From NCBI GenBank assembly GCA_964390905.1, contig CAYMLO010000007.1:1-64000 (forward strand): a stretch of 64,000 bases of DNA. Direction: 5' to 3'. Origin of the DNA: JAFGLZ01 sp964390905 (GTDB lineage: Bacteria > Planctomycetota > Phycisphaerae > UBA1845 > JAFGLZ01). Both the position numbers and the translations under genes were made by a program. Position 1 is the stretch's first letter, and every line of letters begins with the position of its first letter. Positions 17,357 through 27,185 of the stretch are shown here, piece after piece. The notes under the pieces are model-generated. The model saw only the letters and a program-made list of their open reading frames with translations. It made no database searches and was not told where the DNA came from.

Positions 17357-20300
17357 ATGATCCATACTGCGACCGTCATCGCGCTTGTCGTCGGGAACTT
17401 GCTCTGGTCGTCTTCGCCTGAGATGCGGCGTGTGCCAAGTCGACTGTTCAAGCCTGAGGGACACGGTGCGGCCACGACGTACCTGTTTCCCGATGACGAG
17501 GTGCGTCGGATCACGGCCGTCGGCGACGTGGTCACGCCGCACGTCGTTTGGGCGAAACCGCTGCGCGGGGGTGCGGTCCGCGTGCTTGCGATTGCCCACA
17601 AGTCGCAAGGGCGCTGGCCCGTCGAGCTGGCACAGCGATTCGATCTTTGCGTCAAGACCGTCTACGGACACGGTCCGGACCGGCTCGGGGCGCCCCGCAG
17701 CGGCATGACCGAGGGGATGATCGCCCAGGATCACGCCGATGTCGTCGCCCGCCTGCTTCAGGCGATGAACGAGCCGATCGACGTCGTGGTCAGCGACATC
17801 ACCCCCGAGGCGCTGGGCGCCGAGGCCAAGGCGCGCCTCGCGGCGCTTCTCTCTCGTGGCGTGGGGTACGTGGGTCCGACGAAGGGGATGGACCTGACTG
17901 GGTACGCACCCGCCGACCAGGCCCAGCGGGAGATGATCGGATCGGCCGTCCCGATTGCGGGGCTCCGATTGCTGCACAAGCAGTTCGGCAGTGCAGACCA
18001 GGCAGCGGGGAAGCTCCTGCGATTGTGGTCACGAGACAAGGGCGGGCGCGTTGCGGATCTGTCGGGCTATCCGCGCGACGACGCGCCGCCCGATCCCAAC
18101 CGTCTTGAGCTTCTGGATCAGGTCAGTATGGAGCAGGAGGCGTGGTGTTCCCTGCTTGGGCGCGCTTCGCTGTGGGCGGCCCGGCGGGTCTTCGCGAAGA
18201 GCGGCGCGGACGTGCGCTGGCCAGAGGGCCCCGTTGATCGGGCGTCCATGCCCCTTCGACTGAAGCCTTGCCGTCCCGGCGAGGACGCCTTGGCGGTCGA
18301 CGTGTGGGATGCCGATGGTCGACGCCGGCATTGCGGATCCGACCTCACGATCCCGCCGCTGTCGGCCGGTCGCTACTTCGTGGGCGTTCGTCTGTTGTCG
18401 GGCCAGCGCGTCGCGGACTGGTCGTTCGGGTCAATCGTCGTGCGTGCTTCGGTCGGGATCTCATCCATCGAGCTGGACAGCGAGAAGAAGCGCCCCGGAC
18501 AGAAGGTCCGTGCCGAAGTGGCCCTCTCATCGGATCCGCCGAAGGGCTCAAAGCTGTGCTTCGAGGTAATCGACAACTATGGTCGGTCCGTGTTCGAGGA
18601 CGTCCGCGCCGCGAGCAAGGAGGTCGTCTTCGAGGGCGACTTCGCCGAGTCGCTCCACGTCTACAACTACGCGAACGTGAAGCTCCTGGGACGAGATGGC
18701 GACCTCGTCGCCGAGGACCGTCGGGCGTTCTACGTGGCCCGGCCGGGTCCGCCGCGAGACGATCTGACCTGGATGGTGTGGGAGGGCGGCGCGGGATTCG
18801 CCCCCCGCCGACGCGTTCTCCTGAAGCAGTTCGCCCGGCTCGGCGCGAAGGGCATCCTGGCCGCCGGGGAACCGGTCGTTCGGTCCGTCGCGATGGTCAA
18901 CGCGCATCCGGTCGTCTATGCATTCAGACTGAGGGGCGTGACCCCGGACAAGGAGGGCTTGGGCAGTCCATGTCTGACCTCACCGGGCTACCGATCTTCG
19001 ACGATCAAGAGCATTCAGAAGGCGGCAGCAGACAACGGGGCGTTTTCTCCGCTGCTGTTTTATCTTGGCGATGACGTGAGGTACTTGGGCTCGGGCAGCG
19101 ACGCCTGTTGGCGGCCCAGTTGCCGGGCGTTCCTCGCGGCGTGGGCCGAGAAGCAGTACGGCGACGTCGACGCGCTCAATCGGGCATGGGGCAGCGCGTA
19201 CCGCGGTTTCGAGCAAGTCGAACCGATCCGGCAGGCCGATGCGCTCGCCGCAGTGGCCAAGGATCAGTTCGCCCCGCTGTGCCACTGGCTCGACCACCAG
19301 CTCTGCAACGACGCGAAGGTGGCGGGCTTCTGGCGGGACATGGGTCGGGCCATCCGGGAGGTCGCCCCGGGCACGCCCTCGAACATGGGCTCGGCCGTCG
19401 TCGGTTGGACCTGGCCGGGGTCGGGTTTCGACTTCTGGCAGCTCGCCGAGGGAAAGGACCTGGTCTTCCAGTACCCCAATCCATGGGTGCACGACATCTT
19501 CCGATGCGCCGCCCGTCGGGACGCCTTGCACGGGACGTGGTACGGCGGGTACGGGCTCTACACGTACAAGCCCTCCTACGATCCGGACTGGATGCCGTGG
19601 TGGAGCATCTTCCGCGGCGTGAATTTACACGCGATGTACTACGGCGGGCAGGGCACGGCCTGGTACAGCGAGCGTCTTTGTGGCGCGGACCTCGGGCCGA
19701 TGCCGGTGTTCGAGAGGATCCTTGCGAACTTCGCGGAGCTGAAGGGAGGGATCGCCAAGCTGCTGTTCAACGCTGCGCGCGAGAACGACGGCGTGGCGAT
19801 GGCCTATTCGCCAGCCAGCCTTCATGCGTCGGTCGTGTTCGGGAAGGGATTGGCCAAGGCTGCCGAATGGAAGGGCCAAACGACGGGCGCTGACCAGTTC
19901 ATCTACATGCAGTGCTGGGAGGGCATGAGCACTCTCGTTCGGGACATGGGGTTCTCGTTTGACGTCGTGCCGTCGGCTCATCTGGGAGACGGGCGCTTCT
20001 CTGAGGGCAAGTATCGCGTCTTGATCTTGCCTCTGCAGCTTCGCGTGACGGCTGGGGAGGCGGCGGCGATTCGACGGTTTGTCCGCGGCGGGGGCATTCT
20101 GATCGCGGATGCGCTGACGGGCATCTTCGATGGGCATTGCCGGGTCAAGCATTCCGGCGTGTTGGCTGACGTCTTGGGTGTCGCGTTCGATCCGGGGCTG
20201 CCTGGCCCCGGGATTGCGTTGCGGGAGATCGTCACCGCCGAGGGACAGCCGCTCGGACGCGTGGCGGCGGACGCCGGGCTGAAGCTCACGGGCGCCGAGG

Positions 20301-21112
20301 CCCAAGCGAAGTCGAGGGACGGCGTGCCGGTGCTGACATGGCACACGTATGGGAAGGGGGGCGCGTTGCTGCTGAACGTGCTGTCTCGGGACTATCAGAT
20401 CTGGCGGACGCTGGCCGCCGAGATGCCATTTCGCGATGCCGTCGCCAAGATTCTGTCGGACAAGGCCGGGCTCAGGCCGACCATCCGTTGCGACGTCGCC
20501 GCGCGGGGCGAGCCCGCGCCGCATCGAATCCAGGCAACGGAATTCCATCGGTACCGTTTGGGAAAGGCGGGCTACGTCGGTGTCCTCCGCAATCCCAAGC
20601 TGCGTCCTGACGATGCCGTCTACCTGGCCGACCTTCGGCCGAAGATGGTCTGGATGACCTTCGATCGCAAGGCCCACGTCTACGACGTGCGGCGGGGGAT
20701 GTACCGGGGGCTGACCGACAAGATCGAGGACGTGATCTACGCCAATCGAGCGGAGCTGTTTGCCCTGTTGCCCTACGAGGTGCGCGACGTGAAGGTGTCG
20801 GCGAGACAGCGCGGGGCCGCTGTCTCTGTGACCGCAGAGATCGTCCCGGGGGATGACGGTGCCCGTCCGACCACGCACGTTTTCCACGTAAGCCTCGTCG
20901 ACCCGACCGGGCGGAGACGGGACGAGCTGACGCGCAACGTCGTGGCGGGGGACGGGCGACTCGCCGAGAAGGTCTTCCTCGGGTACAACGCGCAACCGGG
21001 CACGTGGCGGGTCACGGTGCGTGACGTCGCCAGCGGCATGGAACGGACGGTAGACCTGGCTCTCGTAGCGCCGAGCCAGCGGGCGGAATCGTCCCAACGA
21101 GAAGGTCGTTAG
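17357..21112 (+). CDS. large secreted GH42-like (beta-galactosidase-type) protein
   Basis: 1251-residue protein beginning with a hydrophobic signal-like segment. After N-terminal domains (30-460) comes a GH42-type TIM barrel (about 465-840) with CWRPSCRAFLAAWAEKQYG and LNRAWGSAYRGFEQVE, followed by a glutamine-amidotransferase-like domain (about 860-1000; FDVVPSAHLGDGRF, RRFVRGGGILIADALTG) equivalent to the beta-galactosidase trimerisation domain, and C-terminal beta domains. Where GH42 enzymes have an Asn-Glu pair the sequence reads YLGDDVR, so the usual acid/base Glu is absent and activity is uncertain. The ATG at 17357 has AAGGA nine bases upstream; the frame extends seven codons further. 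Its stop overlaps that of the convergent GH31 gene. Confidence 0.72.
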   Translation: MIHTATVIALVVGNLLWSSSPEMRRVPSRLFKPEGHGAATTYLFPDDEVRRITAVGDVVTPHVVWAKPLRGGAVRVLAIAHKSQGRWPVELAQRFDLCVKTVYGHGPDRLGAPRSGMTEGMIAQDHADVVARLLQAMNEPIDVVVSDITPEALGAEAKARLAALLSRGVGYVGPTKGMDLTGYAPADQAQREMIGSAVPIAGLRLLHKQFGSADQAAGKLLRLWSRDKGGRVADLSGYPRDDAPPDPNRLELLDQVSMEQEAWCSLLGRASLWAARRVFAKSGADVRWPEGPVDRASMPLRLKPCRPGEDALAVDVWDADGRRRHCGSDLTIPPLSAGRYFVGVRLLSGQRVADWSFGSIVVRASVGISSIELDSEKKRPGQKVRAEVALSSDPPKGSKLCFEVIDNYGRSVFEDVRAASKEVVFEGDFAESLHVYNYANVKLLGRDGDLVAEDRRAFYVARPGPPRDDLTWMVWEGGAGFAPRRRVLLKQFARLGAKGILAAGEPVVRSVAMVNAHPVVYAFRLRGVTPDKEGLGSPCLTSPGYRSSTIKSIQKAAADNGAFSPLLFYLGDDVRYLGSGSDACWRPSCRAFLAAWAEKQYGDVDALNRAWGSAYRGFEQVEPIRQADALAAVAKDQFAPLCHWLDHQLCNDAKVAGFWRDMGRAIREVAPGTPSNMGSAVVGWTWPGSGFDFWQLAEGKDLVFQYPNPWVHDIFRCAARRDALHGTWYGGYGLYTYKPSYDPDWMPWWSIFRGVNLHAMYYGGQGTAWYSERLCGADLGPMPVFERILANFAELKGGIAKLLFNAARENDGVAMAYSPASLHASVVFGKGLAKAAEWKGQTTGADQFIYMQCWEGMSTLVRDMGFSFDVVPSAHLGDGRFSEGKYRVLILPLQLRVTAGEAAAIRRFVRGGGILIADALTGIFDGHCRVKHSGVLADVLGVAFDPGLPGPGIALREIVTAEGQPLGRVAADAGLKLTGAEAQAKSRDGVPVLTWHTYGKGGALLLNVLSRDYQIWRTLAAEMPFRDAVAKILSDKAGLRPTIRCDVAARGEPAPHRIQATEFHRYRLGKAGYVGVLRNPKLRPDDAVYLADLRPKMVWMTFDRKAHVYDVRRGMYRGLTDKIEDVIYANRAELFALLPYEVRDVKVSARQRGAAVSVTAEIVPGDDGARPTTHVFHVSLVDPTGRRRDELTRNVVAGDGRLAEKVFLGYNAQPGTWRVTVRDVASGMERTVDLALVAPSQRAESSQREGR

Positions 21113-23583
21113 AACGTGACACGAAGCTCGCCGGTTGGGCTTGGTTTTGCGAGCACCTTCGCGGCGGTTTGCGAGGTGTCGTACCACCAACACTCCGTCG
21201 GGCGTTTCACGTCTTTGCTGTCGGGCTTACCGATCGCCGCGATGACGCGGCCGGCCCATTCGACGCGGTTGGGTCTGGGCCCGTAGACGACGAATCCGCC
21301 GACCTCGGGCCACCTGCCGTTAGCCGCCAACGCCCAGACCTTCCCGTTCCGGGTCGCGGTCAGCTCGACACTCCGGTCGGGCGTGAGGTAGACGGTGCGC
21401 CTGGATGGCCGATCGGCGGTGGTCGTCGCCACGACGCAGCGCCGTTTGCCATGCGTCATGGACCGTCCCCAGCACAGCCCGCGAGCCTCCAACGTCGCCA
21501 GCAGGATCGCGCCTTGACGCAGGAAGAGCGGTTCGGCGCCGTAGTCCGCGGGCCGTTGTACCCAGCGTCCTGCCTGGAACGTCTGTCCCGTTCGCAGATC
21601 GGTCCACACGCCCGTGCCGGGCAGATAGACACGGGTCGTCGCGTCCGCGCTGGTGACGGGCGTGAACCACAGGTCCGGCCCGAAGCCGTAGGCGCGCTCG
21701 ACGCTCAGGGCGTTTGGATCATCGGGGAACTCGAGATAGCCCAGCCGCATCAGCGGCACGCCGGTTCGGTGGGCCTCGACGGCCAGCGAGTAGATGGTTG
21801 GCAACAGGTTCATGCGGAGCCACGCGTAGTACTTGTAGACCTTGACCGCCCGCTGCGTGAACCGCCACGGTTCGCGAGGCGAGCAGCCGTGGCAGCGCAT
21901 GAGTGGGCTGAACGCCGCCAACGCCACCCAGCGCTTGTAGACCGGCTCGGTCAGCGGCTCGAAAGGCCGGGGCAACAATCCGCCGACGTCGCTGCCCCAG
22001 AACGGAAACCCGCTGGCTGCGAAGCTCAACCCGCCGTGGATGACGGATTCCAGACCGTCGAAGCTCTCGGGGTGGTCACCGGCGAAGAAGCAGACGAATT
22101 GCTGGCTCCCCGGCCCGGCCGCGCGGGCGAACAGGATGAAGTCGTCCCCGCGGACCTCGCGGAAGACCTGGTTGAACGTGCGATGGTAGTGGACGTGATA
22201 CCGGTTGTGCATCCGTCGACCGGTCTGACCGTTGTGGAACACGGCGTCGACGGGGACGTCGTCGCCGTCGTCGACCATCGTGCCGGCCAGGCCCAGCTTC
22301 AGGCGATCGCGGAACTCCAGACGGACGTACTTGATCGTTTCGGGATGCGTGAAATCGAAGTAGGGCCGGCCCTGCAGGAAGCTGCCCTTTGGCACGAGAA
22401 AGAGCGAGCCGTCGCGCCTGTGGACCAGGACGTGCTCGTAGTCCTTGCGCTGGCCCCCGCCCGCCTGGGCGATCGCGCTGACATCAGGCGCGGGCATGTG
22501 CCATCCCAAGACGCGGATGTCCGTGTCCTTCAGTTCCTCGTAGAGCCTGCGATTGGCCGCCGAGGGCCCTTCGGCGTACAGGGCGCCGTGTGGGATGTCG
22601 AGCTCCTTGAAGCGCTGGACGACGTAGAGCATCTCGCCGATGGCGTCGCCCTTGACGTGACCGGTGTTTCGCCATGCGCCGGCCTCCCGACCCATCCACG
22701 GTGCGAAGGCCCATCTGGGCGGGAGCAATGGCTTGCCGGTCAGCTCGCTCAGGAACCCGAGCGACGACTTGGGGTCCGGATGGCCGAAGACGTAGACGTC
22801 GAAGATCGGACCGTCGCAGACGATGACACACTCGTCTGGACGCGACTTGCCCATGTCGCAGTCCAGCCGGTATGACGAATCCCAGAAGAGGGCGTACCTC
22901 TGCGAGCTGAGGAAGAACGGCGTGTTCTTGTAGGCCGTCGCGCGGATGCCCAGGAAACTGCCCATTCCCGCGTCGGCCCCCCAGATCTGGACGGAGTGTC
23001 CGCGCTGGTTGACGGCGTTGAAGCGCTCGCCGAATCCATAGAACGCTTCGCCCTCGGCCGCACTGAAGCGGACGCGCCAGCCCTCCGGCGGCGTACCCGT
23101 CCCGGCTTGGGCATCCAGGGCGATCTCCGTGGCCCGCCAGAGCACGTCGCCGCTGGGACCGATGACGGTCAACCCGAACGGCCTGCGATGGACGACGACA
23201 CGCACCGCGGGGTCTTGTCCGGCACGGGGTTGGAGGCGGAGGTCTTGTTCGGGACCGCCGACGGCGTCGATCTCGTGCCGAAACGCCCCGGTTCCTGCGA
23301 AGTCCCCCTGGCTGGAAGCGTGAGCCCTGACGACTTGTCGTTGCGGGAACCCCAGCGACAGGACGCATTCGGCCTTGCCGTTCTGGGTTGCGCAGGTCAA
23401 CCGTACGACGCGGTCCGCGAGCTGATGGCCGACCAGGCGATCCAATCGGACCCAACGGCGAGCCGGCCCGGCATCCTGCCCGGCCCACGCCGTGGCGGCC
23501 GACATCATGATGAGGCAGATCGCTGCTCTGTCGACGCCGGCGGATCTCATCAGCCAGGTCCCATGTGCTCCGAGTGCGGCCAT
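21109..23583 (-). CDS. secreted GH31 alpha-glycosidase
   Basis: 824-residue exported enzyme of glycoside hydrolase family 31 (alpha-glucosidase / alpha-xylosidase group). A signal peptide (CLIMMSAATAWAGQ) is followed by the N-terminal beta-sandwich (YGFGERFNAVNQRG, NTPFFLSSQRYALF), the TIM barrel with WAFAPWMGREAG, the nucleophile strand TMVDDGDDVP, which aligns with KTDFGE of YicI-type enzymes, and the acid/base segment FAGDHPESFDGL, then FWGSDVGG and the C-terminal beta domains. Hydrolysis with retention at an alpha-linked sugar is expected; the specificity is not readable. The ATG at 23583 has GGAG four bases upstream; an ATG at 23550 is an alternative. It is convergent with the GH42-like gene. 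Confidence 0.88.
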   Translation of the reverse strand: MAALGAHGTWLMRSAGVDRAAICLIMMSAATAWAGQDAGPARRWVRLDRLVGHQLADRVVRLTCATQNGKAECVLSLGFPQRQVVRAHASSQGDFAGTGAFRHEIDAVGGPEQDLRLQPRAGQDPAVRVVVHRRPFGLTVIGPSGDVLWRATEIALDAQAGTGTPPEGWRVRFSAAEGEAFYGFGERFNAVNQRGHSVQIWGADAGMGSFLGIRATAYKNTPFFLSSQRYALFWDSSYRLDCDMGKSRPDECVIVCDGPIFDVYVFGHPDPKSSLGFLSELTGKPLLPPRWAFAPWMGREAGAWRNTGHVKGDAIGEMLYVVQRFKELDIPHGALYAEGPSAANRRLYEELKDTDIRVLGWHMPAPDVSAIAQAGGGQRKDYEHVLVHRRDGSLFLVPKGSFLQGRPYFDFTHPETIKYVRLEFRDRLKLGLAGTMVDDGDDVPVDAVFHNGQTGRRMHNRYHVHYHRTFNQVFREVRGDDFILFARAAGPGSQQFVCFFAGDHPESFDGLESVIHGGLSFAASGFPFWGSDVGGLLPRPFEPLTEPVYKRWVALAAFSPLMRCHGCSPREPWRFTQRAVKVYKYYAWLRMNLLPTIYSLAVEAHRTGVPLMRLGYLEFPDDPNALSVERAYGFGPDLWFTPVTSADATTRVYLPGTGVWTDLRTGQTFQAGRWVQRPADYGAEPLFLRQGAILLATLEARGLCWGRSMTHGKRRCVVATTTADRPSRRTVYLTPDRSVELTATRNGKVWALAANGRWPEVGGFVVYGPRPNRVEWAGRVIAAIGKPDSKDVKRPTECWWYDTSQTAAKVLAKPSPTGELRVTF

Positions 23584-23776
23584 CCGTCTCCGTCTATTCG
23601 GCGGCGATCGTAGCAGGCAGGGCAGGGCGCATCAAACGCGGTATGGGTGTACGGCTTCCCCAGATCGCGCATGTTGCGAAGGCGCGCCCTCGCAAACCGA
23701 CGTGCGTTCCTCTATCTTGGGACGGCAAACGGCTACGGGGTTTGTGGCCCCGAGATCCTGAAGGAGTTCGTCAACG

Positions 23777-25099
23777 ATGAGTCACTCTACGCGACGGCGT
23801 TTCATCCAGCAGGCCGTCGGCGCCGCGGCAGGTGCCGGTGCGGTCGGTTCAGCGGCCGCGGCTGCTGCACAGGTCGGGTCCAAGCCCCGTCGGTCCACCG
23901 TCTCACCGGCCGAGCGGATTACGATTGGCGTGATCGGTCTGCGCAATCAGGGCCACAACGACATGATGCGGTTCCTGGCCGCCCGGCGGGCCCAGGTGGG
24001 CTGGCTGGCCGACCCCGACGACGCGATCAGGCCGGAGTGCACCGAACAGATCAAGAAGGTCCAGGGCAAGCCGCCGAAGCGCGTTCGCGATTTTCGCACC
24101 GTGCTGGACGCCAAGGACGTCGACGCCGTCATCGTCGCCACGCCCGACCACTGGCACGCCATCGCGACGGTGCTCGCTTGTCAGGCGGGCAAGGACGTCT
24201 ACGTCGAGAAGCCGGCCTCGCACAACGTCAAGGAAGGCCGCGCCATGGTCGACGCGGCCCGTAAGCACGGGCGCGTGGTCCAGGTCGGCAGTCATCAGCG
24301 GAGCGCCCAGCACTACAAGGACGCCGTCGAGTACATCCGCAGCGGCAAACTCGGCAAGATCGGCTTGGCCAAGGCGGGCGTGATCTTCCAGCGCGGCAAG
24401 ATCGGCCGGCCGGACGACTGCGATCCTCCCAAGAGCGTCGACTACGACCTGTGGCTGGGCCCGGCCCCGAAGCGGCCCTTCAATCCGAACCGGTTCCACT
24501 ACAACTGGCATTTCTTCTGGGACTACGGGACGGGCGAGATGGGCAACTGGGCCGCCCATCATCTCGACATCGTGATGTGGGCATTGAACCTGGACTATCC
24601 GACGGCGGTCTCGGCGACGGGCGGGGTGTTCGTCCTGGGCGAGCGGGACAACCGCGAGACCCCCGACACGCAGATCGTCCTTTTTGACTACCCGAATATG
24701 AGCCTGGTCTGGGAGCTTCGGCAGTGGTCGACGCACGGGCAGGACGGCGCGACGAACGCGGCGGTCTACGGCGATCAGGCCGCCCTGATCGTCCATCGGG
24801 GCGGCTGGGAGGTCCGGCCGGAGGGCAAGGACAAGAAGGGCTTCAAGAAGCCGGGCAAGACCTACCTCAAGGACCACGTCGAGAACTTCATCGATTGCGT
24901 CAAGACCCGCCAGCGCCCGAACGCTGACATCGAGGACGGCCACAAGACCGCCACCATGTGTCACCTGGGCAACATCGCGACGCGGCTGCACCGCCGGCTG
25001 GTCTTCGACGGCAAGACCGAGACTTTCGTCAGCGACGCCGAGGCGAACGCGTACCTGACGCGCGAGTACCGTAAGCCGTACGTCCTGCCAGGGGTGTAG
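23777..25099 (+). CDS. Tat-exported Gfo/Idh/MocA-family oxidoreductase
   Basis: 440-residue NAD(P)-binding oxidoreductase. The N-terminus carries a twin-arginine signal (STRRRFIQQAVGAAAGAGAVG), so the protein folds with its cofactor before export. The Rossmann domain begins at ITIGVIGLRNQGHND; DAVIVATPDHWHA and the family signature VEKPASHN follow, then a C-terminal beta-sheet substrate domain with FFWDYGTGEMGNWAAHHLDI. Exported members are frequent in planctomycetes and are usually found beside glycoside hydrolase genes, where they act on sugars or sugar acids. The substrate is unknown. It lies divergent to the GH31 gene and 40 bp upstream of the membrane glycosyltransferase gene. Confidence 0.88.
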   Translation: MSHSTRRRFIQQAVGAAAGAGAVGSAAAAAAQVGSKPRRSTVSPAERITIGVIGLRNQGHNDMMRFLAARRAQVGWLADPDDAIRPECTEQIKKVQGKPPKRVRDFRTVLDAKDVDAVIVATPDHWHAIATVLACQAGKDVYVEKPASHNVKEGRAMVDAARKHGRVVQVGSHQRSAQHYKDAVEYIRSGKLGKIGLAKAGVIFQRGKIGRPDDCDPPKSVDYDLWLGPAPKRPFNPNRFHYNWHFFWDYGTGEMGNWAAHHLDIVMWALNLDYPTAVSATGGVFVLGERDNRETPDTQIVLFDYPNMSLVWELRQWSTHGQDGATNAAVYGDQAALIVHRGGWEVRPEGKDKKGFKKPGKTYLKDHVENFIDCVKTRQRPNADIEDGHKTATMCHLGNIATRLHRRLVFDGKTETFVSDAEANAYLTREYRKPYVLPGV

Positions 25100-25139
25100 A
25101 CGGCTAGGCCGATAGCCCAGGGCTGGAGGAGGCGAGGTT

Positions 25140-26504
25140 GTGGCTCCGTTCCGGCGGGGCTATGATTCGCAGATGCCACGCTCGAGCGTTGCCCTCAAGC
25201 AGTACGCCCAGTTCGCAGCGGGGGGGCTGGTTCTCTTTGCCATCGGCGTCTATCACCTGGCGACGATCAATCGCACGCCCTTCTGGGGGGATGAGGGTGG
25301 ATGGGTCGGCAGGTCGGCGGGATGGTACCTGCTGATCGAAGGGAACTTCGACGATCCCTTCTGGTCCACGCACGCCATTGACCAGCCCATGCTGCCGTCC
25401 TACGCGTTCGGGATCGTGGGCACGCTCAGCGGCTATGGCAGGTCGACGATCAACAAGGTCTATGACTACGGGAAGACGTACGAGCGGAACCGGCAGGAGG
25501 GCTATGTTCCCGACGACGTCTTGCTCTGGCGGTGCAGGGCGGTCAGCACGGTCTTCGGCGTGCTCGCGTGCGCGGTGGCCATGGGGGTCGTCTGGCGATT
25601 GACGGGGCCCGTCGGGGGGCTGGCCGTCGGCGTCTTGGTGGGGATCAATCCGCACTTCATGCGGATGACGCACCGGGCGATGTCGGAGGGGCTGGTGAGC
25701 TTCTGGCTGCTCGTGACGTGGTTCGTGTCGCTGTTGTTTGTCGAGGCGCTGACCCACCGAAAGGCCCGACAGGCGTGGCGGCGGGCGGTCCTCCTGGGGC
25801 TGGCGGCCGGGCTGGGCACGATCAGCAAGCTGACGGGGGTGGCGGCGTTCTTTGCCGTCGTCGGGATCGGATTGGTGCATGTCCTCCAGGCCAAGCGGAC
25901 GCCAAGTGCGAAGCGACGCAAGGGGCGATGGCGACTTCCGGCGAAGACGACGGCGGTGGCGATCGGGGTTGGGTGTCTGGTGTTCCTGGCCCAGTCACCG
26001 ACGACGTGGCGGAGTCCGTTGGGCGGTACGTACCGGATGCTGCAGTGGCGGAAGCGCGTGGCCGAGACGCAACGGACCCACCTCACCGAGCATCTGGTTC
26101 ACGGCCACGCCGACCGCGTGGAGACGTTCACGGCCCGCGTCTGGCATGACATGGGCACGTTCGCGGCATGGGGCGTGAGCAAGCGGCTGAGAATGCCGTG
26201 GTTGGACGGGTGGCTCTTCATCTGGGGCCTGCTGTGGCTGCTCCTGGCACAACGCCGAGCCCGAATCGCCGAGGACGTCTTGCGTTGGCGGCAGATCATT
26301 GCCGTATGGATCTGGATGCTGGCGCTCAACTTGCCCGTTCTCTTGCTGATGCCGGCTGATGTCAGCAGCTACTATCTGTCGCCCTTCATCGCTAGTGCCG
26401 TGGTGCAGGCCATGGGACTGGGGTTGTCCTTACAGTATCTCATCGGCCGCCTGGCCAGTCGGCGCAGGCGTTCTCGTGTCGAAGAGGAACAACAGGCCGT
26501 GTAG
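25140..26504 (+). CDS. GT-C-type membrane glycosyltransferase (GT39/ArnT-like)
   Basis: 454-residue multi-spanning membrane protein. The first membrane helix (about 26-45) is followed by a short loop ending in TPFWGDEGGW; an acidic pair here (DE) is the hallmark of polyprenyl-phosphate-dependent GT-C enzymes such as the protein mannosyltransferase and ArnT families. Further hydrophobic helices lie around 125-145, 155-170, 185-205, 220-245, 280-295, 350-370 and 380-430. It probably moves a sugar from a lipid carrier to an acceptor outside the cell. The GTG start at 25140 is preceded by GGAGGAGG at seven bases, a strong ribosome site; an ATG at 25173 lacks one. The acceptor is unknown. Confidence 0.78.
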   Translation: MAPFRRGYDSQMPRSSVALKQYAQFAAGGLVLFAIGVYHLATINRTPFWGDEGGWVGRSAGWYLLIEGNFDDPFWSTHAIDQPMLPSYAFGIVGTLSGYGRSTINKVYDYGKTYERNRQEGYVPDDVLLWRCRAVSTVFGVLACAVAMGVVWRLTGPVGGLAVGVLVGINPHFMRMTHRAMSEGLVSFWLLVTWFVSLLFVEALTHRKARQAWRRAVLLGLAAGLGTISKLTGVAAFFAVVGIGLVHVLQAKRTPSAKRRKGRWRLPAKTTAVAIGVGCLVFLAQSPTTWRSPLGGTYRMLQWRKRVAETQRTHLTEHLVHGHADRVETFTARVWHDMGTFAAWGVSKRLRMPWLDGWLFIWGLLWLLLAQRRARIAEDVLRWRQIIAVWIWMLALNLPVLLLMPADVSSYYLSPFIASAVVQAMGLGLSLQYLIGRLASRRRRSRVEEEQQAV

Positions 26505-26566
26505 GGAAGTGTCGGCTCAGAAGGGAAACGCTCGAGCCTCGGTGACGTTGTGGGACGGAGGTCCTC

Positions 26567-27019
26567 CTACTCCGATCGCCCGGACGCCTGGCGGAGCTGG
26601 GTGAGGAAGCCCTCGGGTAGGATCTCACCGCCCAGCTTCTTGGTCATCCGCGCGTCCGCCCACGCCCTGTCGTAGTCTCGTTTCAGATAGTGGGTGATCG
26701 CCCGCACGTTGTAGGCCTCCGGGTAATCGGGCTTCAGTTGGATCGCCCGGGTACAGTCTTGAATGGCACGGTCGTGCTCGTTCTTCTCGATGTATCCCAG
26801 GCTTCGGTATCTGTAGACCTGCGCGAAGTTGGGATCTGCGTCTGCGGCGAGGGTGAGCCAGTGGATCTTCACGTCCGGGTCGCAGGCCAAGACGCCTCTC
26901 AAGTAGGGGACGTACGCCTCGGGCGTGTTGGTGTCGTGCTCGCGGCGAGCCAGGACAATGGCGCCCAGGCAAGCCACGATCACCAGTGCGATATGCGTCG
27001 CTTCCCAGGTCTTGCTCAT
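26567..27019 (-). CDS. small membrane-anchored TPR protein
   Basis: 150-residue protein with one N-terminal membrane helix (HIALVIVACLGAIVLARR) and two tetratricopeptide repeats: ADPNFAQVYRYRSLGYIEKNEHDRAIQDCTRAIQ-type spacing, with KPDYPEAYNVRAITHYLKRDYDRAW as the second. TPRs mediate protein contacts, so it is probably an envelope scaffold. The ATG at 27019 gives a sensible anchor; the frame runs upstream to 27193, but that extension is proline-rich and overlaps the rhamnose isomerase start region. It is convergent with the glycosyltransferase gene and divergent from rhaI. Confidence 0.7.
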   Translation of the reverse strand: MSKTWEATHIALVIVACLGAIVLARREHDTNTPEAYVPYLRGVLACDPDVKIHWLTLAADADPNFAQVYRYRSLGYIEKNEHDRAIQDCTRAIQLKPDYPEAYNVRAITHYLKRDYDRAWADARMTKKLGGEILPEGFLTQLRQASGRSE

Positions 27020-27185
27020 CGCGGGTTCCGCCGCCGTGGGGCCTTCTGTGAGTGTAGCGACTCGTCCGCCGACCGGCCAGCCCGGCGCTGGGTCTGCGGG
27101 TGGCTTGCTGTTGTCGTGGTCCCGATTGGGCAGTAGCCTATGGGTTCGATCTTGGGTTTTGAGCTGACCCGAAGGAGTTCGAGTC

